Shown here piece after piece: positions 44,192 through 53,918 of a DNA stretch of 64,000 nucleotides (position 1 is its first letter; each line of letters starts with the position of its first letter). The stretch spans positions 1,240,001 through 1,304,000 of the forward strand of contig NZ_CP076024.1 in NCBI RefSeq assembly GCF_022788635.1, written 5' to 3'. The notes below the pieces were generated by a model, which made no database searches, was not told where the DNA came from, and saw nothing but the letters and a program-made list of their open reading frames with translations. Both the position numbers and the translations under genes were made by a program. Origin of the DNA: Methylobacter sp. S3L5C (GTDB taxonomy: Bacteria > Pseudomonadota > Gammaproteobacteria > Methylococcales > Methylomonadaceae).

Positions 44192-46885
44192 ATGAAGGTT
44201 ACCGTTGCTAGAAAGATGATTTTGCTGGTATTTACTGGCATTTTGGGCCTGGTGATACTGTCTTTGTTTGGACAGAACAAGATGGATGTCGTTTATGAAA
44301 AAACCAATTATGCCAACGTCAACAGCATTCCCAGTATCGTGATGCTGGCCAAGGGTGTAGAGTCATTTGGCCGTTTGCGTGTCCGTGTATACCGTCATGT
44401 TTTGAATACTGATCCAAGCAAAATGATGGATATAGAAACACAGGTTAAAGAGGCACAGAATGGTGTCTTAAGCGCTCTTAAAGACTATGAAGGCGTAGTC
44501 TCAGACGATAAGGACAAACAGTTACTGGCTGATGATCTGGCTGATTTAAAAAAATACATCAGTGGCGTAGACAATACACTCAACTTGTCCCGCGATAACA
44601 AGAACGATCTGGCTCGTGATGCGCTGACACAAAATGCTGACCAGGCCGAAAGGACCAATGCTACGCTTAATGCTCACATGACATACAACGTTGATCTGGC
44701 AATGAAGGCATCCAATATCGCCGCCGCAACCAAAGTTGATGCGACACGAATGTCTACGATTATTGCGGCTTTTATTTTGCTGGCGACTGTGTTGATGGGT
44801 TGGTTTATTACTCGTGGTATTAGTCGGCCATTGAACGTAGCTTTGGATGTCGCCAATAACATTGCCAAAGGTGACCTGACCACTGATATTCAAGTCACCA
44901 GCACCGATGAAACCGGGCAGTTGCTTGGTGCCATGAAGCATATGTGTGACAGTATCAAAGCGATGGTAGCCGATGCCAACATGCTGGCTGTTGCTGCTTC
45001 CGAAGGCCGATTACAAACACGTGCCGATGCCGGTAAACATCAGGGTGATTACCGCATGATTGTCGAAGGTGTGAATAGCACGCTGGATGCCGTGATTGGG
45101 CCGTTGAACGTTGCCGCCGATTACGTCGAGAATATTGCCAACGGTAATATCCCCGTCAAGATCACCGATACTTATAACGGTGATTTTAATATTATTAAAA
45201 ATAACCTGAATACCTGTATCGACGCTATTAGCGCTTTGGTGAGTGATGCTAATTTATTATCCTTAGCGGCTGTCGAAGGCCGATTGGCAACCCGTGCCGA
45301 TGCAAGCAAACATCAGGGCGATTACCGCAAGATTGTCGAAGGCGTGAATAGCACGCTGGATGCCGTGATTGGGCCGTTGAACGTTGCCGCCGATTACGTC
45401 GAGAATATTGCCAACGGTAATATCCCGGTCAAGATCACCGATGCTTATAACGGTGATTTTAATATTATTAAAAATAACCTGAATACCTGTATCGACGCTA
45501 TTAGCGCTTTGGTGAGTGATGCTAATTTATTATTCTTAGCGGCTGTCGAAGGCCGATTGGCTACCCGTGCCGATGCAAGCAAACATCAGGGCGATTACCG
45601 CAAGATTGTCGAAGGCGTGAATAGCACGCTGGATGCCGTGATTGGGCCGTTGAACGTTGCCGCCGATTACGTCGAGAATATTGCCAACGGTAATATCCCG
45701 GTCAAGATCACCGATACTTATAACGGTGATTTTAATATTATTAAAAATAACCTGAATACCTGTATCGACGCTATTAGCGCTTTGGTGAGTGATGCTGATT
45801 TATTATCCTTAGCGGCTGTCGAAGGCCGATTGGCTACCCGTGCCGATGCAAGCAAACATCAGGGCGATTACCGCAAGATTGTTGAAGGCGTGAATAGCAC
45901 GCTGGATGCTGTGATTGGACCATTAAACGAAGCAGTAAAGGTTTTTGTTGCTATGGAGGCTGGTGATCTTACTAAAACTGTGAATGGAGATTACAACGGC
46001 CAGCTTAAAGATTTTAAAGAAACTATCAACAATACTATCACCAAACTTTCAGAAGTTATTAGTCAGGTTAATGGTGCTGCATACAATATAGCCTCTGCCA
46101 GTGAAGAGGTATCTGCTACCGCACAAAGCATGTCACAAGCGACCAGTGAACAAGCATCGTCCGTTGAAGAAACCAGTGCTTCCATTGAAGAAATGTCGGC
46201 TTCTATCGATCAAAATACTGAAAATGCCAAAGTTACCGAAGGTATGGCTACCCAAGCCAGTAGCGATGCCGTACAAGGGGGGAGTGCCGTTAAAGAGACT
46301 GTGAGCGCGATGAAGAGTATTGCCGGAAAAATTGGCATTATCGACGATATCGCTTATCAGACCAATTTATTGGCTTTGAACGCGGCGATTGAAGCTGCAC
46401 GCGCCGGGGAGCATGGTCGCGGGTTTGCGGTCGTCGCTGCCGAAGTGCGTAAACTGGCCGAACGTAGCCAAGTTGCCGCACAGGAAATTGGCGAACTTGC
46501 CTCCAGCAGTGTCGAGATGGCGGAAAGCGCCGGCAAGCTTCTGGATACCATTGTGCCTTCAATTAAGAAAACTTCCGATTTAGTACAGGAAATCGCTGCC
46601 GCTTCTGAAGAGCAATCATCCGGTGCCGCCCAAATCAATACAGCAATGGATCAGCTTAATAAAATCACCCAGCAGAATGCCAGTGCATCGGAAGAATTGG
46701 CTGCTACTTCGGAAGAAATGAGCGGACAGGCCATGCAATTGCAAGAGTTGATGGCATTTTTTACCGTGGCTGATAGTGGAGGCACAATGTCAGTGACTTC
46801 CAATACAATGCCATTTAAACCGGCCGTAAAAAAAATGGGCGAGGAAAATCAAGCACCAAACGAAGCTGAATTTGTCAGGTTTTAG
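44192..46885 (+). CDS. Membrane chemoreceptor with tandem HAMP-like units
   Basis: 897 residues. The first helix ([19 protein letters not shown]) leads into a periplasmic four-helix bundle (about 32-185: [40 protein letters not shown]) and the second helix [21 protein letters not shown] membrane-proximal HAMP ([20 protein letters not shown]) precedes three full and one partial 91-residue HAMP-like units (about 259-580). The signalling domain matches that of the soluble receptor, with tip [19 protein letters not shown]. It ends NEAEFVRF, a CheR-tether-like pentapeptide. It likely binds small ligands in the periplasm, though the ligand is unknown. CheW starts 9 bases later. Confidence 0.93.
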   Translation: MKVTVARKMILLVFTGILGLVILSLFGQNKMDVVYEKTNYANVNSIPSIVMLAKGVESFGRLRVRVYRHVLNTDPSKMMDIETQVKEAQNGVLSALKDYEGVVSDDKDKQLLADDLADLKKYISGVDNTLNLSRDNKNDLARDALTQNADQAERTNATLNAHMTYNVDLAMKASNIAAATKVDATRMSTIIAAFILLATVLMGWFITRGISRPLNVALDVANNIAKGDLTTDIQVTSTDETGQLLGAMKHMCDSIKAMVADANMLAVAASEGRLQTRADAGKHQGDYRMIVEGVNSTLDAVIGPLNVAADYVENIANGNIPVKITDTYNGDFNIIKNNLNTCIDAISALVSDANLLSLAAVEGRLATRADASKHQGDYRKIVEGVNSTLDAVIGPLNVAADYVENIANGNIPVKITDAYNGDFNIIKNNLNTCIDAISALVSDANLLFLAAVEGRLATRADASKHQGDYRKIVEGVNSTLDAVIGPLNVAADYVENIANGNIPVKITDTYNGDFNIIKNNLNTCIDAISALVSDADLLSLAAVEGRLATRADASKHQGDYRKIVEGVNSTLDAVIGPLNEAVKVFVAMEAGDLTKTVNGDYNGQLKDFKETINNTITKLSEVISQVNGAAYNIASASEEVSATAQSMSQATSEQASSVEETSASIEEMSASIDQNTENAKVTEGMATQASSDAVQGGSAVKETVSAMKSIAGKIGIIDDIAYQTNLLALNAAIEAARAGEHGRGFAVVAAEVRKLAERSQVAAQEIGELASSSVEMAESAGKLLDTIVPSIKKTSDLVQEIAAASEEQSSGAAQINTAMDQLNKITQQNASASEELAATSEEMSGQAMQLQELMAFFTVADSGGTMSVTSNTMPFKPAVKKMGEENQAPNEAEFVRF
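44966..45930 (+). repeat. Tandem 273-bp units in the membrane receptor gene
   Basis: Units start at 44966, 45239, 45512 and 45785, each 273 bp apart. The fourth is truncated near 45930, where the sequence turns into the adaptation region. The units resemble those at 41218-42309 but are closer to one another than to that set, pointing to concerted evolution within each gene. Confidence 0.88.
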
Positions 46886-46894
46886 GAGTCGCGC

Positions 46895-47452
46895 ATGAAA
46901 GCAATGACACCCATAGCAAAGTCACTATTGACTGTTGCTGGCAGTCAAAATCAAGAGGAGCAGCAGCAATATTTGACTTTTATGCTGCGCAGTGAGACTT
47001 ATGCCATCAGCATATTGAGTATCAAGGAGATTATTCAACATAGTCAACTGACTGAGGTGCCGCGAATGCCCGATTTTATTTTGGGCGTTATTAATCTTCG
47101 GGGGGCTGTGGTGCCGGTGATTGATCTGAGTGCCCGTTTTGGCAAGCGGGCTATTCAGGTAGGTCGACGCAACTGTATTATTATTGTCGAAGTAAATACC
47201 GGTGAGGAGTCCCAGAATGTTGGTGTGATGGTCGATGCGGTAAATGCTGTGTTGGAAATTCCAGCCCACGAAATCGAGCCGGCACCCTCATTTGGTAGCA
47301 ATATTCGAGCTGACTTTATCGCCGGTATGGGCAAGATCAATGGCAAGTTTGTAATTATCCTGAATATTCAGTATGTGTTGTCGATGGATGATATGGCAGC
47401 ACTGGTTGGGGCGGGATATACTTCGGCAGTTGAATTGAAGCCAGTGGAATAA
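46895..47452 (+). CDS. cheW: CheW coupling protein (second copy)
   Basis: 185 residues, one CheW domain with the same core blocks as the first copy (YLTFMLRSETYAISILSIKE; PRMPDFILGVINLRGAVVP). Differences lie mainly in the mid-region (GKRAIQVGRRNCIIIVEVNT) and the C-terminal tail. It follows the membrane receptor gene by 9 bases. Two CheW proteins may bias CheA toward one receptor or the other. A MITE-like element starts 34 bp downstream. Confidence 0.93.
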   Translation: MKAMTPIAKSLLTVAGSQNQEEQQQYLTFMLRSETYAISILSIKEIIQHSQLTEVPRMPDFILGVINLRGAVVPVIDLSARFGKRAIQVGRRNCIIIVEVNTGEESQNVGVMVDAVNAVLEIPAHEIEPAPSFGSNIRADFIAGMGKINGKFVIILNIQYVLSMDDMAALVGAGYTSAVELKPVE

Positions 47453-47485
47453 CTACATCGATTTTATTAATTAATAAGGCTGTTA

Positions 47486-47590
47486 GGTGATTTTCTGCGA
47501 ATAATATATCCGGCTACGCGCTTATTTTTGCATTGTGTAAAAAAACAAGAATTCTGAGCCACTTGGGACTATTAATTTCTGTATATCACC
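47486..47590. repeat. MITE-like element 1, 105-bp copy
   Basis: GGTGATTTTCTGCGAATAAT at the left and, inverted, GGTGATATACAGAAATTAAT at the right, flanked by TTA on both sides (47483-47485 and 47591-47593). Related copies: 10863-10922 and 29709-29896. It sits between cheW and cheR inside the operon. Confidence 0.7.
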
Positions 47591-47663
47591 TTAAGTCGAA
47601 AATAATCGTGCGTGAAAAATCTTCCTGAACAATGATATCTAATACCAATATATAAAATTAAAA

Positions 47664-48500
47664 ATGACTGAATACAAGTTCCTCAAGCCTAATCAAGCTT
47701 CTGTGGCGGTCCAGGAAAAGGAACTGGCACAGTTTCGTGATCTGATCTACCGTATTGCCGGCATCAGTATGTCGCCAGCTAAAAACTCTTTGGTAGTTAG
47801 TCGGCTGGCGAAGCGACTTACGCATTATGGGCTGACGAGTTACGGTGAATATTTTCAACTGATTACCGCCGCCAACAAAGAATTAGAGCTACAAATGGCA
47901 GTAGACTTACTAACCACTAACGAAACGCATTTTTTTCGTGAACCCAAACATTTCGATTTTCTGCAGCACCATATTCTGCCGATACGAAAGCCCGGAAAAA
48001 CCTTACGCATTTGGAGTGCAGCCTGTTCTAGTGGCGAGGAAGCTTACAGTATTGCCATGCTACTGGATGCAGTATTGGGTAGCGTGCCGTGGGAAATTGT
48101 AGCATCCGATCTTAGTACTCAAGTACTGGAAAAGGCACGTAACGGTCTTTACCCTATAGATTGTATGCTGAAAATCCCTCCCCTGTATTTGTCAAAATAT
48201 TGTCTTAAGGGCACAGGTAGTCAGGAGGGGGCTTTGTTGATTGAGCGAAAACTGCGTGAGCGCGTGCAATTTAAGCAACATAATCTTACTGATAAGCCGC
48301 CGAAAATCGGTGAATTTGATGTGATATTCTTGCGTAACGTCATGATTTACTTTAATCAGGATACTAAACGGCAGGTCGTGTCCCGCTTGGTGTCGTTATT
48401 ACGCCCAGGCGGGCATTTTTTTGTGGGTCATTCCGAAACGCTGAACGGCATAACCAAAGACTTGCGATTAGTGCAGCCAGCCGTTTATCTAAAGCCTTGA
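47664..48500 (+). CDS. cheR: Chemoreceptor glutamate methyltransferase CheR
   Basis: 278 residues: an N-terminal helical domain (FRDLIYRIAGISMSPAKNSL, VSRLAKRLTHYGL; T-T-N-E-T-H-F-F-R-E-P hallmark at about 83-93) and the SAM-dependent methyltransferase domain with LRIWSAACSSGEEAYSIAML (motif I) and FDVIFLRNVMIYF. It methylates receptor glutamates to adapt signalling. The beta-subdomain that binds receptor C-terminal pentapeptides is present in the usual place (about 165-205). Both long receptors in the operon end in EFVRF or QFVRF, which could serve as tethers. It is followed after 3 bases by cheD. Confidence 0.94.
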   Translation: MTEYKFLKPNQASVAVQEKELAQFRDLIYRIAGISMSPAKNSLVVSRLAKRLTHYGLTSYGEYFQLITAANKELELQMAVDLLTTNETHFFREPKHFDFLQHHILPIRKPGKTLRIWSAACSSGEEAYSIAMLLDAVLGSVPWEIVASDLSTQVLEKARNGLYPIDCMLKIPPLYLSKYCLKGTGSQEGALLIERKLRERVQFKQHNLTDKPPKIGEFDVIFLRNVMIYFNQDTKRQVVSRLVSLLRPGGHFFVGHSETLNGITKDLRLVQPAVYLKP

Positions 48501-48723
48501 AATATGTATTCTTTTGCTCCTTTAAAGATATTTCTTGCTCCTGGCGAATATTATTTCGGTAATCGGAATACCCGTATCAGTACCGTCCTGGGTTCTTGTG
48601 TCTCAATAACCTTTTGGCATCCTAAACTGCTGGTAGGAGGAATGTGTCACTACATGCTCCCCCCCCTGCGTCAGAATAGTTGTCGCCTCAACTTTTAAGA
48701 AAAAATAAAATTTGAGAGTAGAA

Positions 48724-49224
48724 ATGAAAAAATATAAAAGGTATTCAGTAGGCTTCAGAGAGCAGGCCCTGGTAAAAGTATACAATCGTAGTAATGACCA
48801 ATCAGTTCAGTCCGTCGCAAACGAATTGAATATCCATTTAACAACCTTGAAGGCTTGGATGAAACAGAAGGAACAGGACGTCAAACTTGCACCGCTAAAA
48901 TCAAAGCGTCCCGAAGATTGGAGCTCTGAAGAACGCTTTACTGCTTTACAAAAAACCTATAATTTGATCGGTGAAGACTTAAATGCCTGGTGTCGTGAAC
49001 GCGGCGTTTTTATTCATCAGTTGGAACAATGGAAAGCTGATTTCTGCCGCCAGGATGACTTAGTAGACAAGCGTGAAGAAGCGCGGGTCCTGCGTATATT
49101 GAAAGAAGAAGTCCAAAGCCTTGAGCGCAATTTATTGCGTAAAGACAAAGCCTTAGCAGAAGCCGCAGCGCTGTTGGTACTGCAAAAAAAGTTCCGGGCG
49201 CTCTTGGGGGGAGAGGTCGAATGA
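48724..49224 (+). CDS. IS3-family transposase OrfA
   Basis: About 166 residues from ATG 48724 (MKKYKRYSVGFREQALVKVY); the frame extends to a TTG at 48712. The first 50 residues form a helix-turn-helix of the transposase-8 type (SVANELNIHLTTLKAWMKQK), binding the element ends. The rest is coiled coil (EEVQSLERNLLRKDKALAEA), expected to mediate dimers. It overlaps orfB by 4 bases, so OrfB is probably made by reinitiation or a frameshift fusion. Confidence 0.82.
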   Translation: MKKYKRYSVGFREQALVKVYNRSNDQSVQSVANELNIHLTTLKAWMKQKEQDVKLAPLKSKRPEDWSSEERFTALQKTYNLIGEDLNAWCRERGVFIHQLEQWKADFCRQDDLVDKREEARVLRILKEEVQSLERNLLRKDKALAEAAALLVLQKKFRALLGGEVE

Positions 49225-50249
49225 CTGGCCACGAAGAGCGCGAACAAGTGATTGCTTTACTTAATGAATCAGTAACTGCGGGAGCACGTCAAGCTAAAGC
49301 CTGTGAAGTATTAGGACTTAGTGAGCGTACCTTACAACGCTGGCAGACAGGTGAGACGATTCACTGCGATCAACGCCCCTTGCGTGACTATCAACCGCCA
49401 CACAAACTAACAGCAATCGAGCGTGCCGAGGTGCTGATCGTCGCTAATTCAGATGAATTTGGTCATCTGCCACCGAGTCAGATCGTGCCACGACTGGCCG
49501 ACCAAGGTAGCTATCTGGCGTCTGAGTCGACCTTCTATCGCATCCTGCGCGAGGAAAAACAGCTTACCCATCGGCGTAGCGAACGTCCGGCTCAAACACG
49601 AACAAAGCCACGCGCGGCATGTGCTACAGCACCTAATCAACTGTACAGTTGGGACATTACTTATCTGCCATCACTGATCCGTGGACAGTTTTTCTATCTG
49701 TATCTATTTGTTGATATTTTCAGCCGAAAGATCGTCGGTTGGCAGGTGTATGAAGAAGAAAACAGCGCCTTGGCTGGCGAATTGTTACGTGATCTCTGTC
49801 ATCGTGAAGGGATACAGGCAGAACAGCTTATCCTGCATTCTGACAACGGCAGTCCGATGAAGGGATCGACTATGCTGGCGACCTTGCAACAACTGGGTGT
49901 CATGCCTTCGTTTAGTCGGCCATCGGTTAGCAACGATAATCCGTACTCAGAATCGTTGTTTAAGACCTTGAAATATCGTCCTAACTATCCGCTAAAGCCG
50001 TTCGCCGATGTTACGGAAGCGCGTCAGTGGGTCACAAGCTTAGTGGAATGGTACAACCATGAGCATCGTCACAGCGCTATTCGGTTTATTACTCCAGCGC
50101 AACGCCATGAAGGCTTGGACGACAAGCTTCTGGATAACCGTAAAGTCGTCTACGAAGCAGCACGTGCTAAACATCCGCAACGCTGGACTGGAAGTTCCCG
50201 TAATTGGGAAAAAATCCAGACAGCCCACCTTAACCCAGACAAGGTCTAA
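49221..50249 (+). CDS. IS3-family transposase OrfB (DDE integrase core)
   Basis: 342 residues. The N-terminal part has an HTH-like segment (LGLSERTLQRWQTGE) and a second domain with PSQIVPRLADQGSYLASEST. The rve catalytic core has Asp in LYSWDITYLPSLIRGQFF, Asp in LILHSDNGSPMKGSTML and Glu in NPYSESLFKTLKYRPNYP, the D-D-E triad with the usual spacing. The tail VEWYNHEHRHSAIRFITPAQ is also typical. Both element genes appear intact, so this copy may be active. Confidence 0.9.
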   Translation: MTGHEEREQVIALLNESVTAGARQAKACEVLGLSERTLQRWQTGETIHCDQRPLRDYQPPHKLTAIERAEVLIVANSDEFGHLPPSQIVPRLADQGSYLASESTFYRILREEKQLTHRRSERPAQTRTKPRAACATAPNQLYSWDITYLPSLIRGQFFYLYLFVDIFSRKIVGWQVYEEENSALAGELLRDLCHREGIQAEQLILHSDNGSPMKGSTMLATLQQLGVMPSFSRPSVSNDNPYSESLFKTLKYRPNYPLKPFADVTEARQWVTSLVEWYNHEHRHSAIRFITPAQRHEGLDDKLLDNRKVVYEAARAKHPQRWTGSSRNWEKIQTAHLNPDKV

Positions 50250-50717
50250 ACAAAAAAATGCTACCAAGGAAGTGATTATTTAGAAAACAAACCAGAGTAA
50301 GATTTAACCGTCGAGGCGACAACTACATTGACAATTACCGCGGCCAAGACATGGCATTGATCACAGGATAGACGATTTGCCTGTCCCGAGTGGTCGTTAT
50401 GCCGATGAGGCAATTGCCTTGCTGTTAAAGAAAATCGATGCCATTGGCACACCCTATAAGGAATATCAGGTCAAATTATTTGGGGGAGGGAATATGTTTC
50501 CTGGAAGTTTTGAAAACAGGATGTCCCATATCGGCTTTCAGAATGTGCAAGCTGCGCAGCAACTGGTAAATCAATATGGTTTTACTTGCGTGGCCGAACA
50601 TCTGGGAGATGTCGGACATCGTAATGTGATTTTTGAAGTGTGGAGCGGAGAGGTTTGGGTTAAACACAGTCCCATATTGTATCTCACCGAATATGAGCTT
50701 ATAGACAGGAGCCTAAA

Positions 50718-51788
50718 ATGACTCAGATAAAGGTATTAATAGTAGATGATTCTGCCGTGGTACGGCAGGTTTTGACTGCAACTCTATCACAAGATCCCGG
50801 TATTAATGTGATAGGTGCCGTTGCTGATCCGTTGTTCGCCATGGCGCGAATGCAGGCGCAATGGCCCGATGTGATAGTGTTGGATGTGGAAATGCCACGC
50901 ATGGATGGTATTACATTTTTAAAAAAGCTGATGACCGAACGCCCTACGCCAGTAGTTATTTGCTCCACGCTGACCGAAAAAGGTGCAGAAACTACTATGC
51001 AGGCCTTGGCTGCAGGAGCAGTGAGTATTGTTACCAAGCCTAAAGTAGGGCTTAAACAGTTTTTGCAGGATGACTCGGAAAATCTGCTGGCTGCAGTCAA
51101 AGCGGCTGCGCGTGCCAATTTGCGCCGACTGGCCAAATCCCCTGTGGTAACGGTATCAGCTAAATTAACGGCAGATGCCATTCTTCCTGCTGCCATTAAT
51201 GCTATGGCCGAAACTACCGACCGGATTGTTGCCATCGGAACTTCTACTGGTGGTACCCAAGCATTGGAATATATACTAACGGCCTTGCCTCGAGTCTGTC
51301 CAGGTATTGTGATCGTGCAACATATGCCGGAAAAATTTACCGGTGCTTTTGCTACCCGTTTAAATAGTTTGTGTAAGATTGAGGTACGCGAAGCGGCCAA
51401 TGGTGACCGAGTGATCCCAGGGCGCGCGTTGATTGCACAAGGTGGGCGACATATGTTGCTCAAGCGTAGCGGCGCGCAGTACTATGTTGAAATTGTCGAA
51501 GGGCCGCCCGTCAGTCGTCATTGTCCATCTGTTGATGTGCTGTTTCGCTCGGTAGCAAAATGCGCAGGCAAAAATGCACTGGGTATCATCATGACGGGTA
51601 TGGGTGATGATGGTGCCAAAGGTCTAAAAGAAATGTTTGATATGGGAGCCAGTACCTTGGGTCAGGATGAAGATAGTTGCGTAGTCTATGGCATGCCTAA
51701 AGAAGCGTTAAAATTGGGTGCTGTTAATCGAGAACTACCACTAAGCCAGATTGCCCACGAAATTGTTGCATATGCTGGCAGGCGGTAG
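50718..51788 (+). CDS. cheB: Receptor methylesterase/deamidase CheB
   Basis: 356 residues. The receiver domain has the phospho-Asp56 in [14 protein letters not shown] and acidic VDDSAVVR. After a linker comes the esterase with the catalytic triad Ser176 (IGTSTGGTQ), His202 ([10 protein letters not shown]) and Asp297/298 ([11 protein letters not shown]). It removes methyl groups from receptors when phosphorylated by CheA, opposing CheR. The ATG at 50718 overlaps the cheD stop. It could lie downstream of the IS insertion with reduced expression unless the IS supplies a promoter. Last gene of the operon. Confidence 0.95.
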   Translation: MTQIKVLIVDDSAVVRQVLTATLSQDPGINVIGAVADPLFAMARMQAQWPDVIVLDVEMPRMDGITFLKKLMTERPTPVVICSTLTEKGAETTMQALAAGAVSIVTKPKVGLKQFLQDDSENLLAAVKAAARANLRRLAKSPVVTVSAKLTADAILPAAINAMAETTDRIVAIGTSTGGTQALEYILTALPRVCPGIVIVQHMPEKFTGAFATRLNSLCKIEVREAANGDRVIPGRALIAQGGRHMLLKRSGAQYYVEIVEGPPVSRHCPSVDVLFRSVAKCAGKNALGIIMTGMGDDGAKGLKEMFDMGASTLGQDEDSCVVYGMPKEALKLGAVNRELPLSQIAHEIVAYAGRR

Positions 51789-51953
51789 CTCAAGGATTAT
51801 CTTCGCCTCCTGATATGGCTTGTTAATCAGCGATAAAGATTTAAACCTTAAAAAAATAAAACCGTTAAAATAAATTGGTATGTTGCAAAAAGCTGTTCGT
51901 TTAAATAATAATAATGTAAATCCAACTAAATGAATATTAACAGGTAAATATAA

Positions 51954-52229
51954 ATGGTAAATTACGCCTTCGACTTGGCATTATGGACAATCCTTTTTTT
52001 CATCACCGGAATGTATAAGCCTCAGTGGCCCCTGTTCTTTTTGAAAAAACCTGACAGATTCATGATTATTGTGATCACAACTGTATTTGTTATGGCCACT
52101 TTTACGCTTTATGGTGAAGGCGAGCGACTTGAAAAAGTAGCTAAACAACCCGTTTCTGAAACTCTTACACCACCACATGTCGCTGTTCCGGTTCCCGTGC
52201 CTGCCCCTGAAAAGCCGGCGATTAAATAA
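51954..52229 (+). CDS. Small two-helix membrane protein, Pro/Val-rich tail
   Basis: 91 residues. Two hydrophobic helices (FDLALWTILFFITGMY, then FMIIVITTVFVMATFTLYGE) joined by a short loop with WPLFFLKKPDRF, and a soluble C-terminal tail of about 35 residues rich in Pro and Val (TPPHVAVPVPVPAPEKPAIK). The start ATG at 51954 has AGGTAAA upstream at about 9 bases. The Pro/Val tail may be an extended periplasmic or cytoplasmic spacer. No family recognised; monocistronic. Confidence 0.6.
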   Translation: MVNYAFDLALWTILFFITGMYKPQWPLFFLKKPDRFMIIVITTVFVMATFTLYGEGERLEKVAKQPVSETLTPPHVAVPVPVPAPEKPAIK

Positions 52230-52362
52230 AGTCTTCTTGCATCGTCTATTGGAAAGTAAGTTTCATACTACAACAGTCAAGCTATCGATTATAGGTGAGA
52301 CGTGACGGTATTATAAAATCTGTCAGGTCTTACCCAAGCAGTAAGTAGCTTGTCACCAGAAT

Positions 52363-53676
52363 CTAAATATCTTTTAATAAACGGTTTTGTTCAGAGGTTT
52401 GCATCAGTTTATTGAAGGTATTGACGGCATTCATAAATAATCTCTCCTGATTCATATCCGGCAGGTGATTTTGTCCACACTGCTCCAACGCATCGATAAT
52501 ATAACTAATAGTGAGAATATTGATATCGACTGCGGGCTGGTAAACTTCATCATCTTCGTTTAAATTTTTATACTCGACAATAATATGACTGCTGATTAAA
52601 TTTAATAATACCGGTTGAATAATTGCTATAGGGATAACCAGTTTTGTTGCTATTTCAGTAGCGGTTAAGGGCTTGTTTAATTGCGTAAAATTTTTGATAA
52701 TTAAATGCGTAATTTGTAGGGCAATAACTTTTTTCAGGGAGAAACTTAAATCAGAGAATCGGTTGTTATTTCGATAAATTTCATAATTCTGTAGAAAAAA
52801 AGCGACTTCACAACCAAATAAAACAATCATCCAGCCTGTTTGTAACCAGACAACAAATAAAGGCAAGGCAGCAAAACTACCGTAAATTGCATTATAACTG
52901 GATGCGCCAATTTGCAGGCTTAGATAAGCCCATTGCGACAGATGATATAAAATACCGGTAACAATACCGGCAATTATCCCTGCCCGATAATGTATTTTAT
53001 GATTAGGCATAAAAATAAAAGTAAAGCCAAATAACGCTATCATAAGTACTAAAGGCGACAAAGCCAGCCCTCTTAAAACCAGCCAGGTACCAAACTCCGG
53101 TAAACCAATAACAGTAATCAACCAGGTTATTTTTGTTTTCAGGAATACTGTAATGCTACTGGATGCGATTAATAAAACGGGAGCGAATAGCATGAGCGAT
53201 AAATAATCGCTAAATTTACGACTGATGGAGCGTCCTTTACCTATTTTCCAGATAAAGTTAAAAGACTCTTCGATGTTGCCTATCACATTGATAATGGTCC
53301 AAAACAGCACAACAATACCAATTCCTGCAACAACTTCGCCTTTAGTGCTCTCCAGCAGATTTTGTGCAAAACTTATTAGATCCAGCACCATGGTATTTTG
53401 ATCAGGCGAGTGCCTAAGTAATTGTTGTTCGAGCATTTTTTCAAAACCAAAACCTTTGGCGATGCCAAAGAGCATGGCAATAACAGGCACTATCGACAGT
53501 ATGCTATAAAGCGTTAATGCTGATGCCCTGAGTGGACACAGATCGCGGGAGAAGCCCTGAACAGATAAGATAATAATTTTTAACGACTTGATGACGGCTG
53601 CTTTAAATAGTGGCAGCTTTTGCTCATGTAACAGCCATATATCTTCTTTAATAAAATTAAACAGATTAATTTTCAT
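52363..53676 (-). CDS. YihY/BrkB-family inner-membrane protein
   Basis: 437 residues. The first ~300 residues contain the YihY pattern of about six membrane helices: RASALTLYSILSIVPVIAML at about 50-70 is characteristic, followed by FWTIINVIGNIEESFNFIWK, a region with YLSLMLFAPVLLIASSSITV, and SYNAIYGSFAALPLFVVWLQ near the end of the membrane part. The C-terminal ~140 residues are a soluble extension with winged-helix character (LTATEIATKLVIPIAIIQPV). The old name RNase BN for this family is wrong. Physiological role uncertain. Monocistronic. Confidence 0.88.
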   Translation of the reverse strand: MKINLFNFIKEDIWLLHEQKLPLFKAAVIKSLKIIILSVQGFSRDLCPLRASALTLYSILSIVPVIAMLFGIAKGFGFEKMLEQQLLRHSPDQNTMVLDLISFAQNLLESTKGEVVAGIGIVVLFWTIINVIGNIEESFNFIWKIGKGRSISRKFSDYLSLMLFAPVLLIASSSITVFLKTKITWLITVIGLPEFGTWLVLRGLALSPLVLMIALFGFTFIFMPNHKIHYRAGIIAGIVTGILYHLSQWAYLSLQIGASSYNAIYGSFAALPLFVVWLQTGWMIVLFGCEVAFFLQNYEIYRNNNRFSDLSFSLKKVIALQITHLIIKNFTQLNKPLTATEIATKLVIPIAIIQPVLLNLISSHIIVEYKNLNEDDEVYQPAVDINILTISYIIDALEQCGQNHLPDMNQERLFMNAVNTFNKLMQTSEQNRLLKDI

Positions 53677-53918
53677 TGGCTGATAGTATGCATTTTAAGG
53701 GAAGGTAATTTTTATTAACCAGGTATGTAAGTGAGATACCTGGAATAATGCAATCAATTTAACCGTTAATGCCTTAGAGATAAAGTATTTTTACTTGAAT
53801 TGAATAAAGGCAAATATTGCCTTACGAAAGCCTTGAAAGCTATTGAGGTGTAAAACCTTTTTGGGTACAGTTGAAAACTTAGATCGCTATCCGAATTTAA
53901 GCTACTGAGAAATTCAGA

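Larger units (their letters stand above)
48677..50325 (+). mobile_element. IS3-family insertion sequence inside cheD
   Basis: Inverted ends: TAGTTGTCGCCTCAAC at 48677-48692, and its inverted near-copy GTCGAGGCGACAACTA at 50310-50325. Matches extend a little further outward (GTCAxxxTAG), so the true tips may lie a few bases outside. No clean target duplication was found. Two genes, orfA and orfB, overlap by 4 bases. Length about 1650 bp. Confidence 0.8.
48504..50721 (+). pseudogene. cheD: Receptor deamidase CheD, interrupted by an IS3-family element
   Basis: The left part (48504 to about 48665) is MYSFAPLKIFLAPGEYYFGN, RNTRISTVLGSCVSITFWHP, LLVGGMCHYMLPP; it holds the catalytic Cys (GSC) and His (GMCH). 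The right part, in frame from about 50333 to the stop 50721, reads RIDDLPVPSGRYADEAIALL and LFGGGNMFPG, with Thr-containing strands. Together they make a normal-size CheD, which deamidates receptor glutamines and can bind CheY. The split is after the first third, so neither fragment should be active, though the C-terminal part can start at TTG 50377. The cheB start overlaps the stop by 4 bases. Confidence 0.9.

Noticed and set aside
48659-48666. C8 run in cheD as a phase-variable tract
   Set aside because: It lies beside the IS junction, where the original reading frame is uncertain, so no frame effect can be shown.
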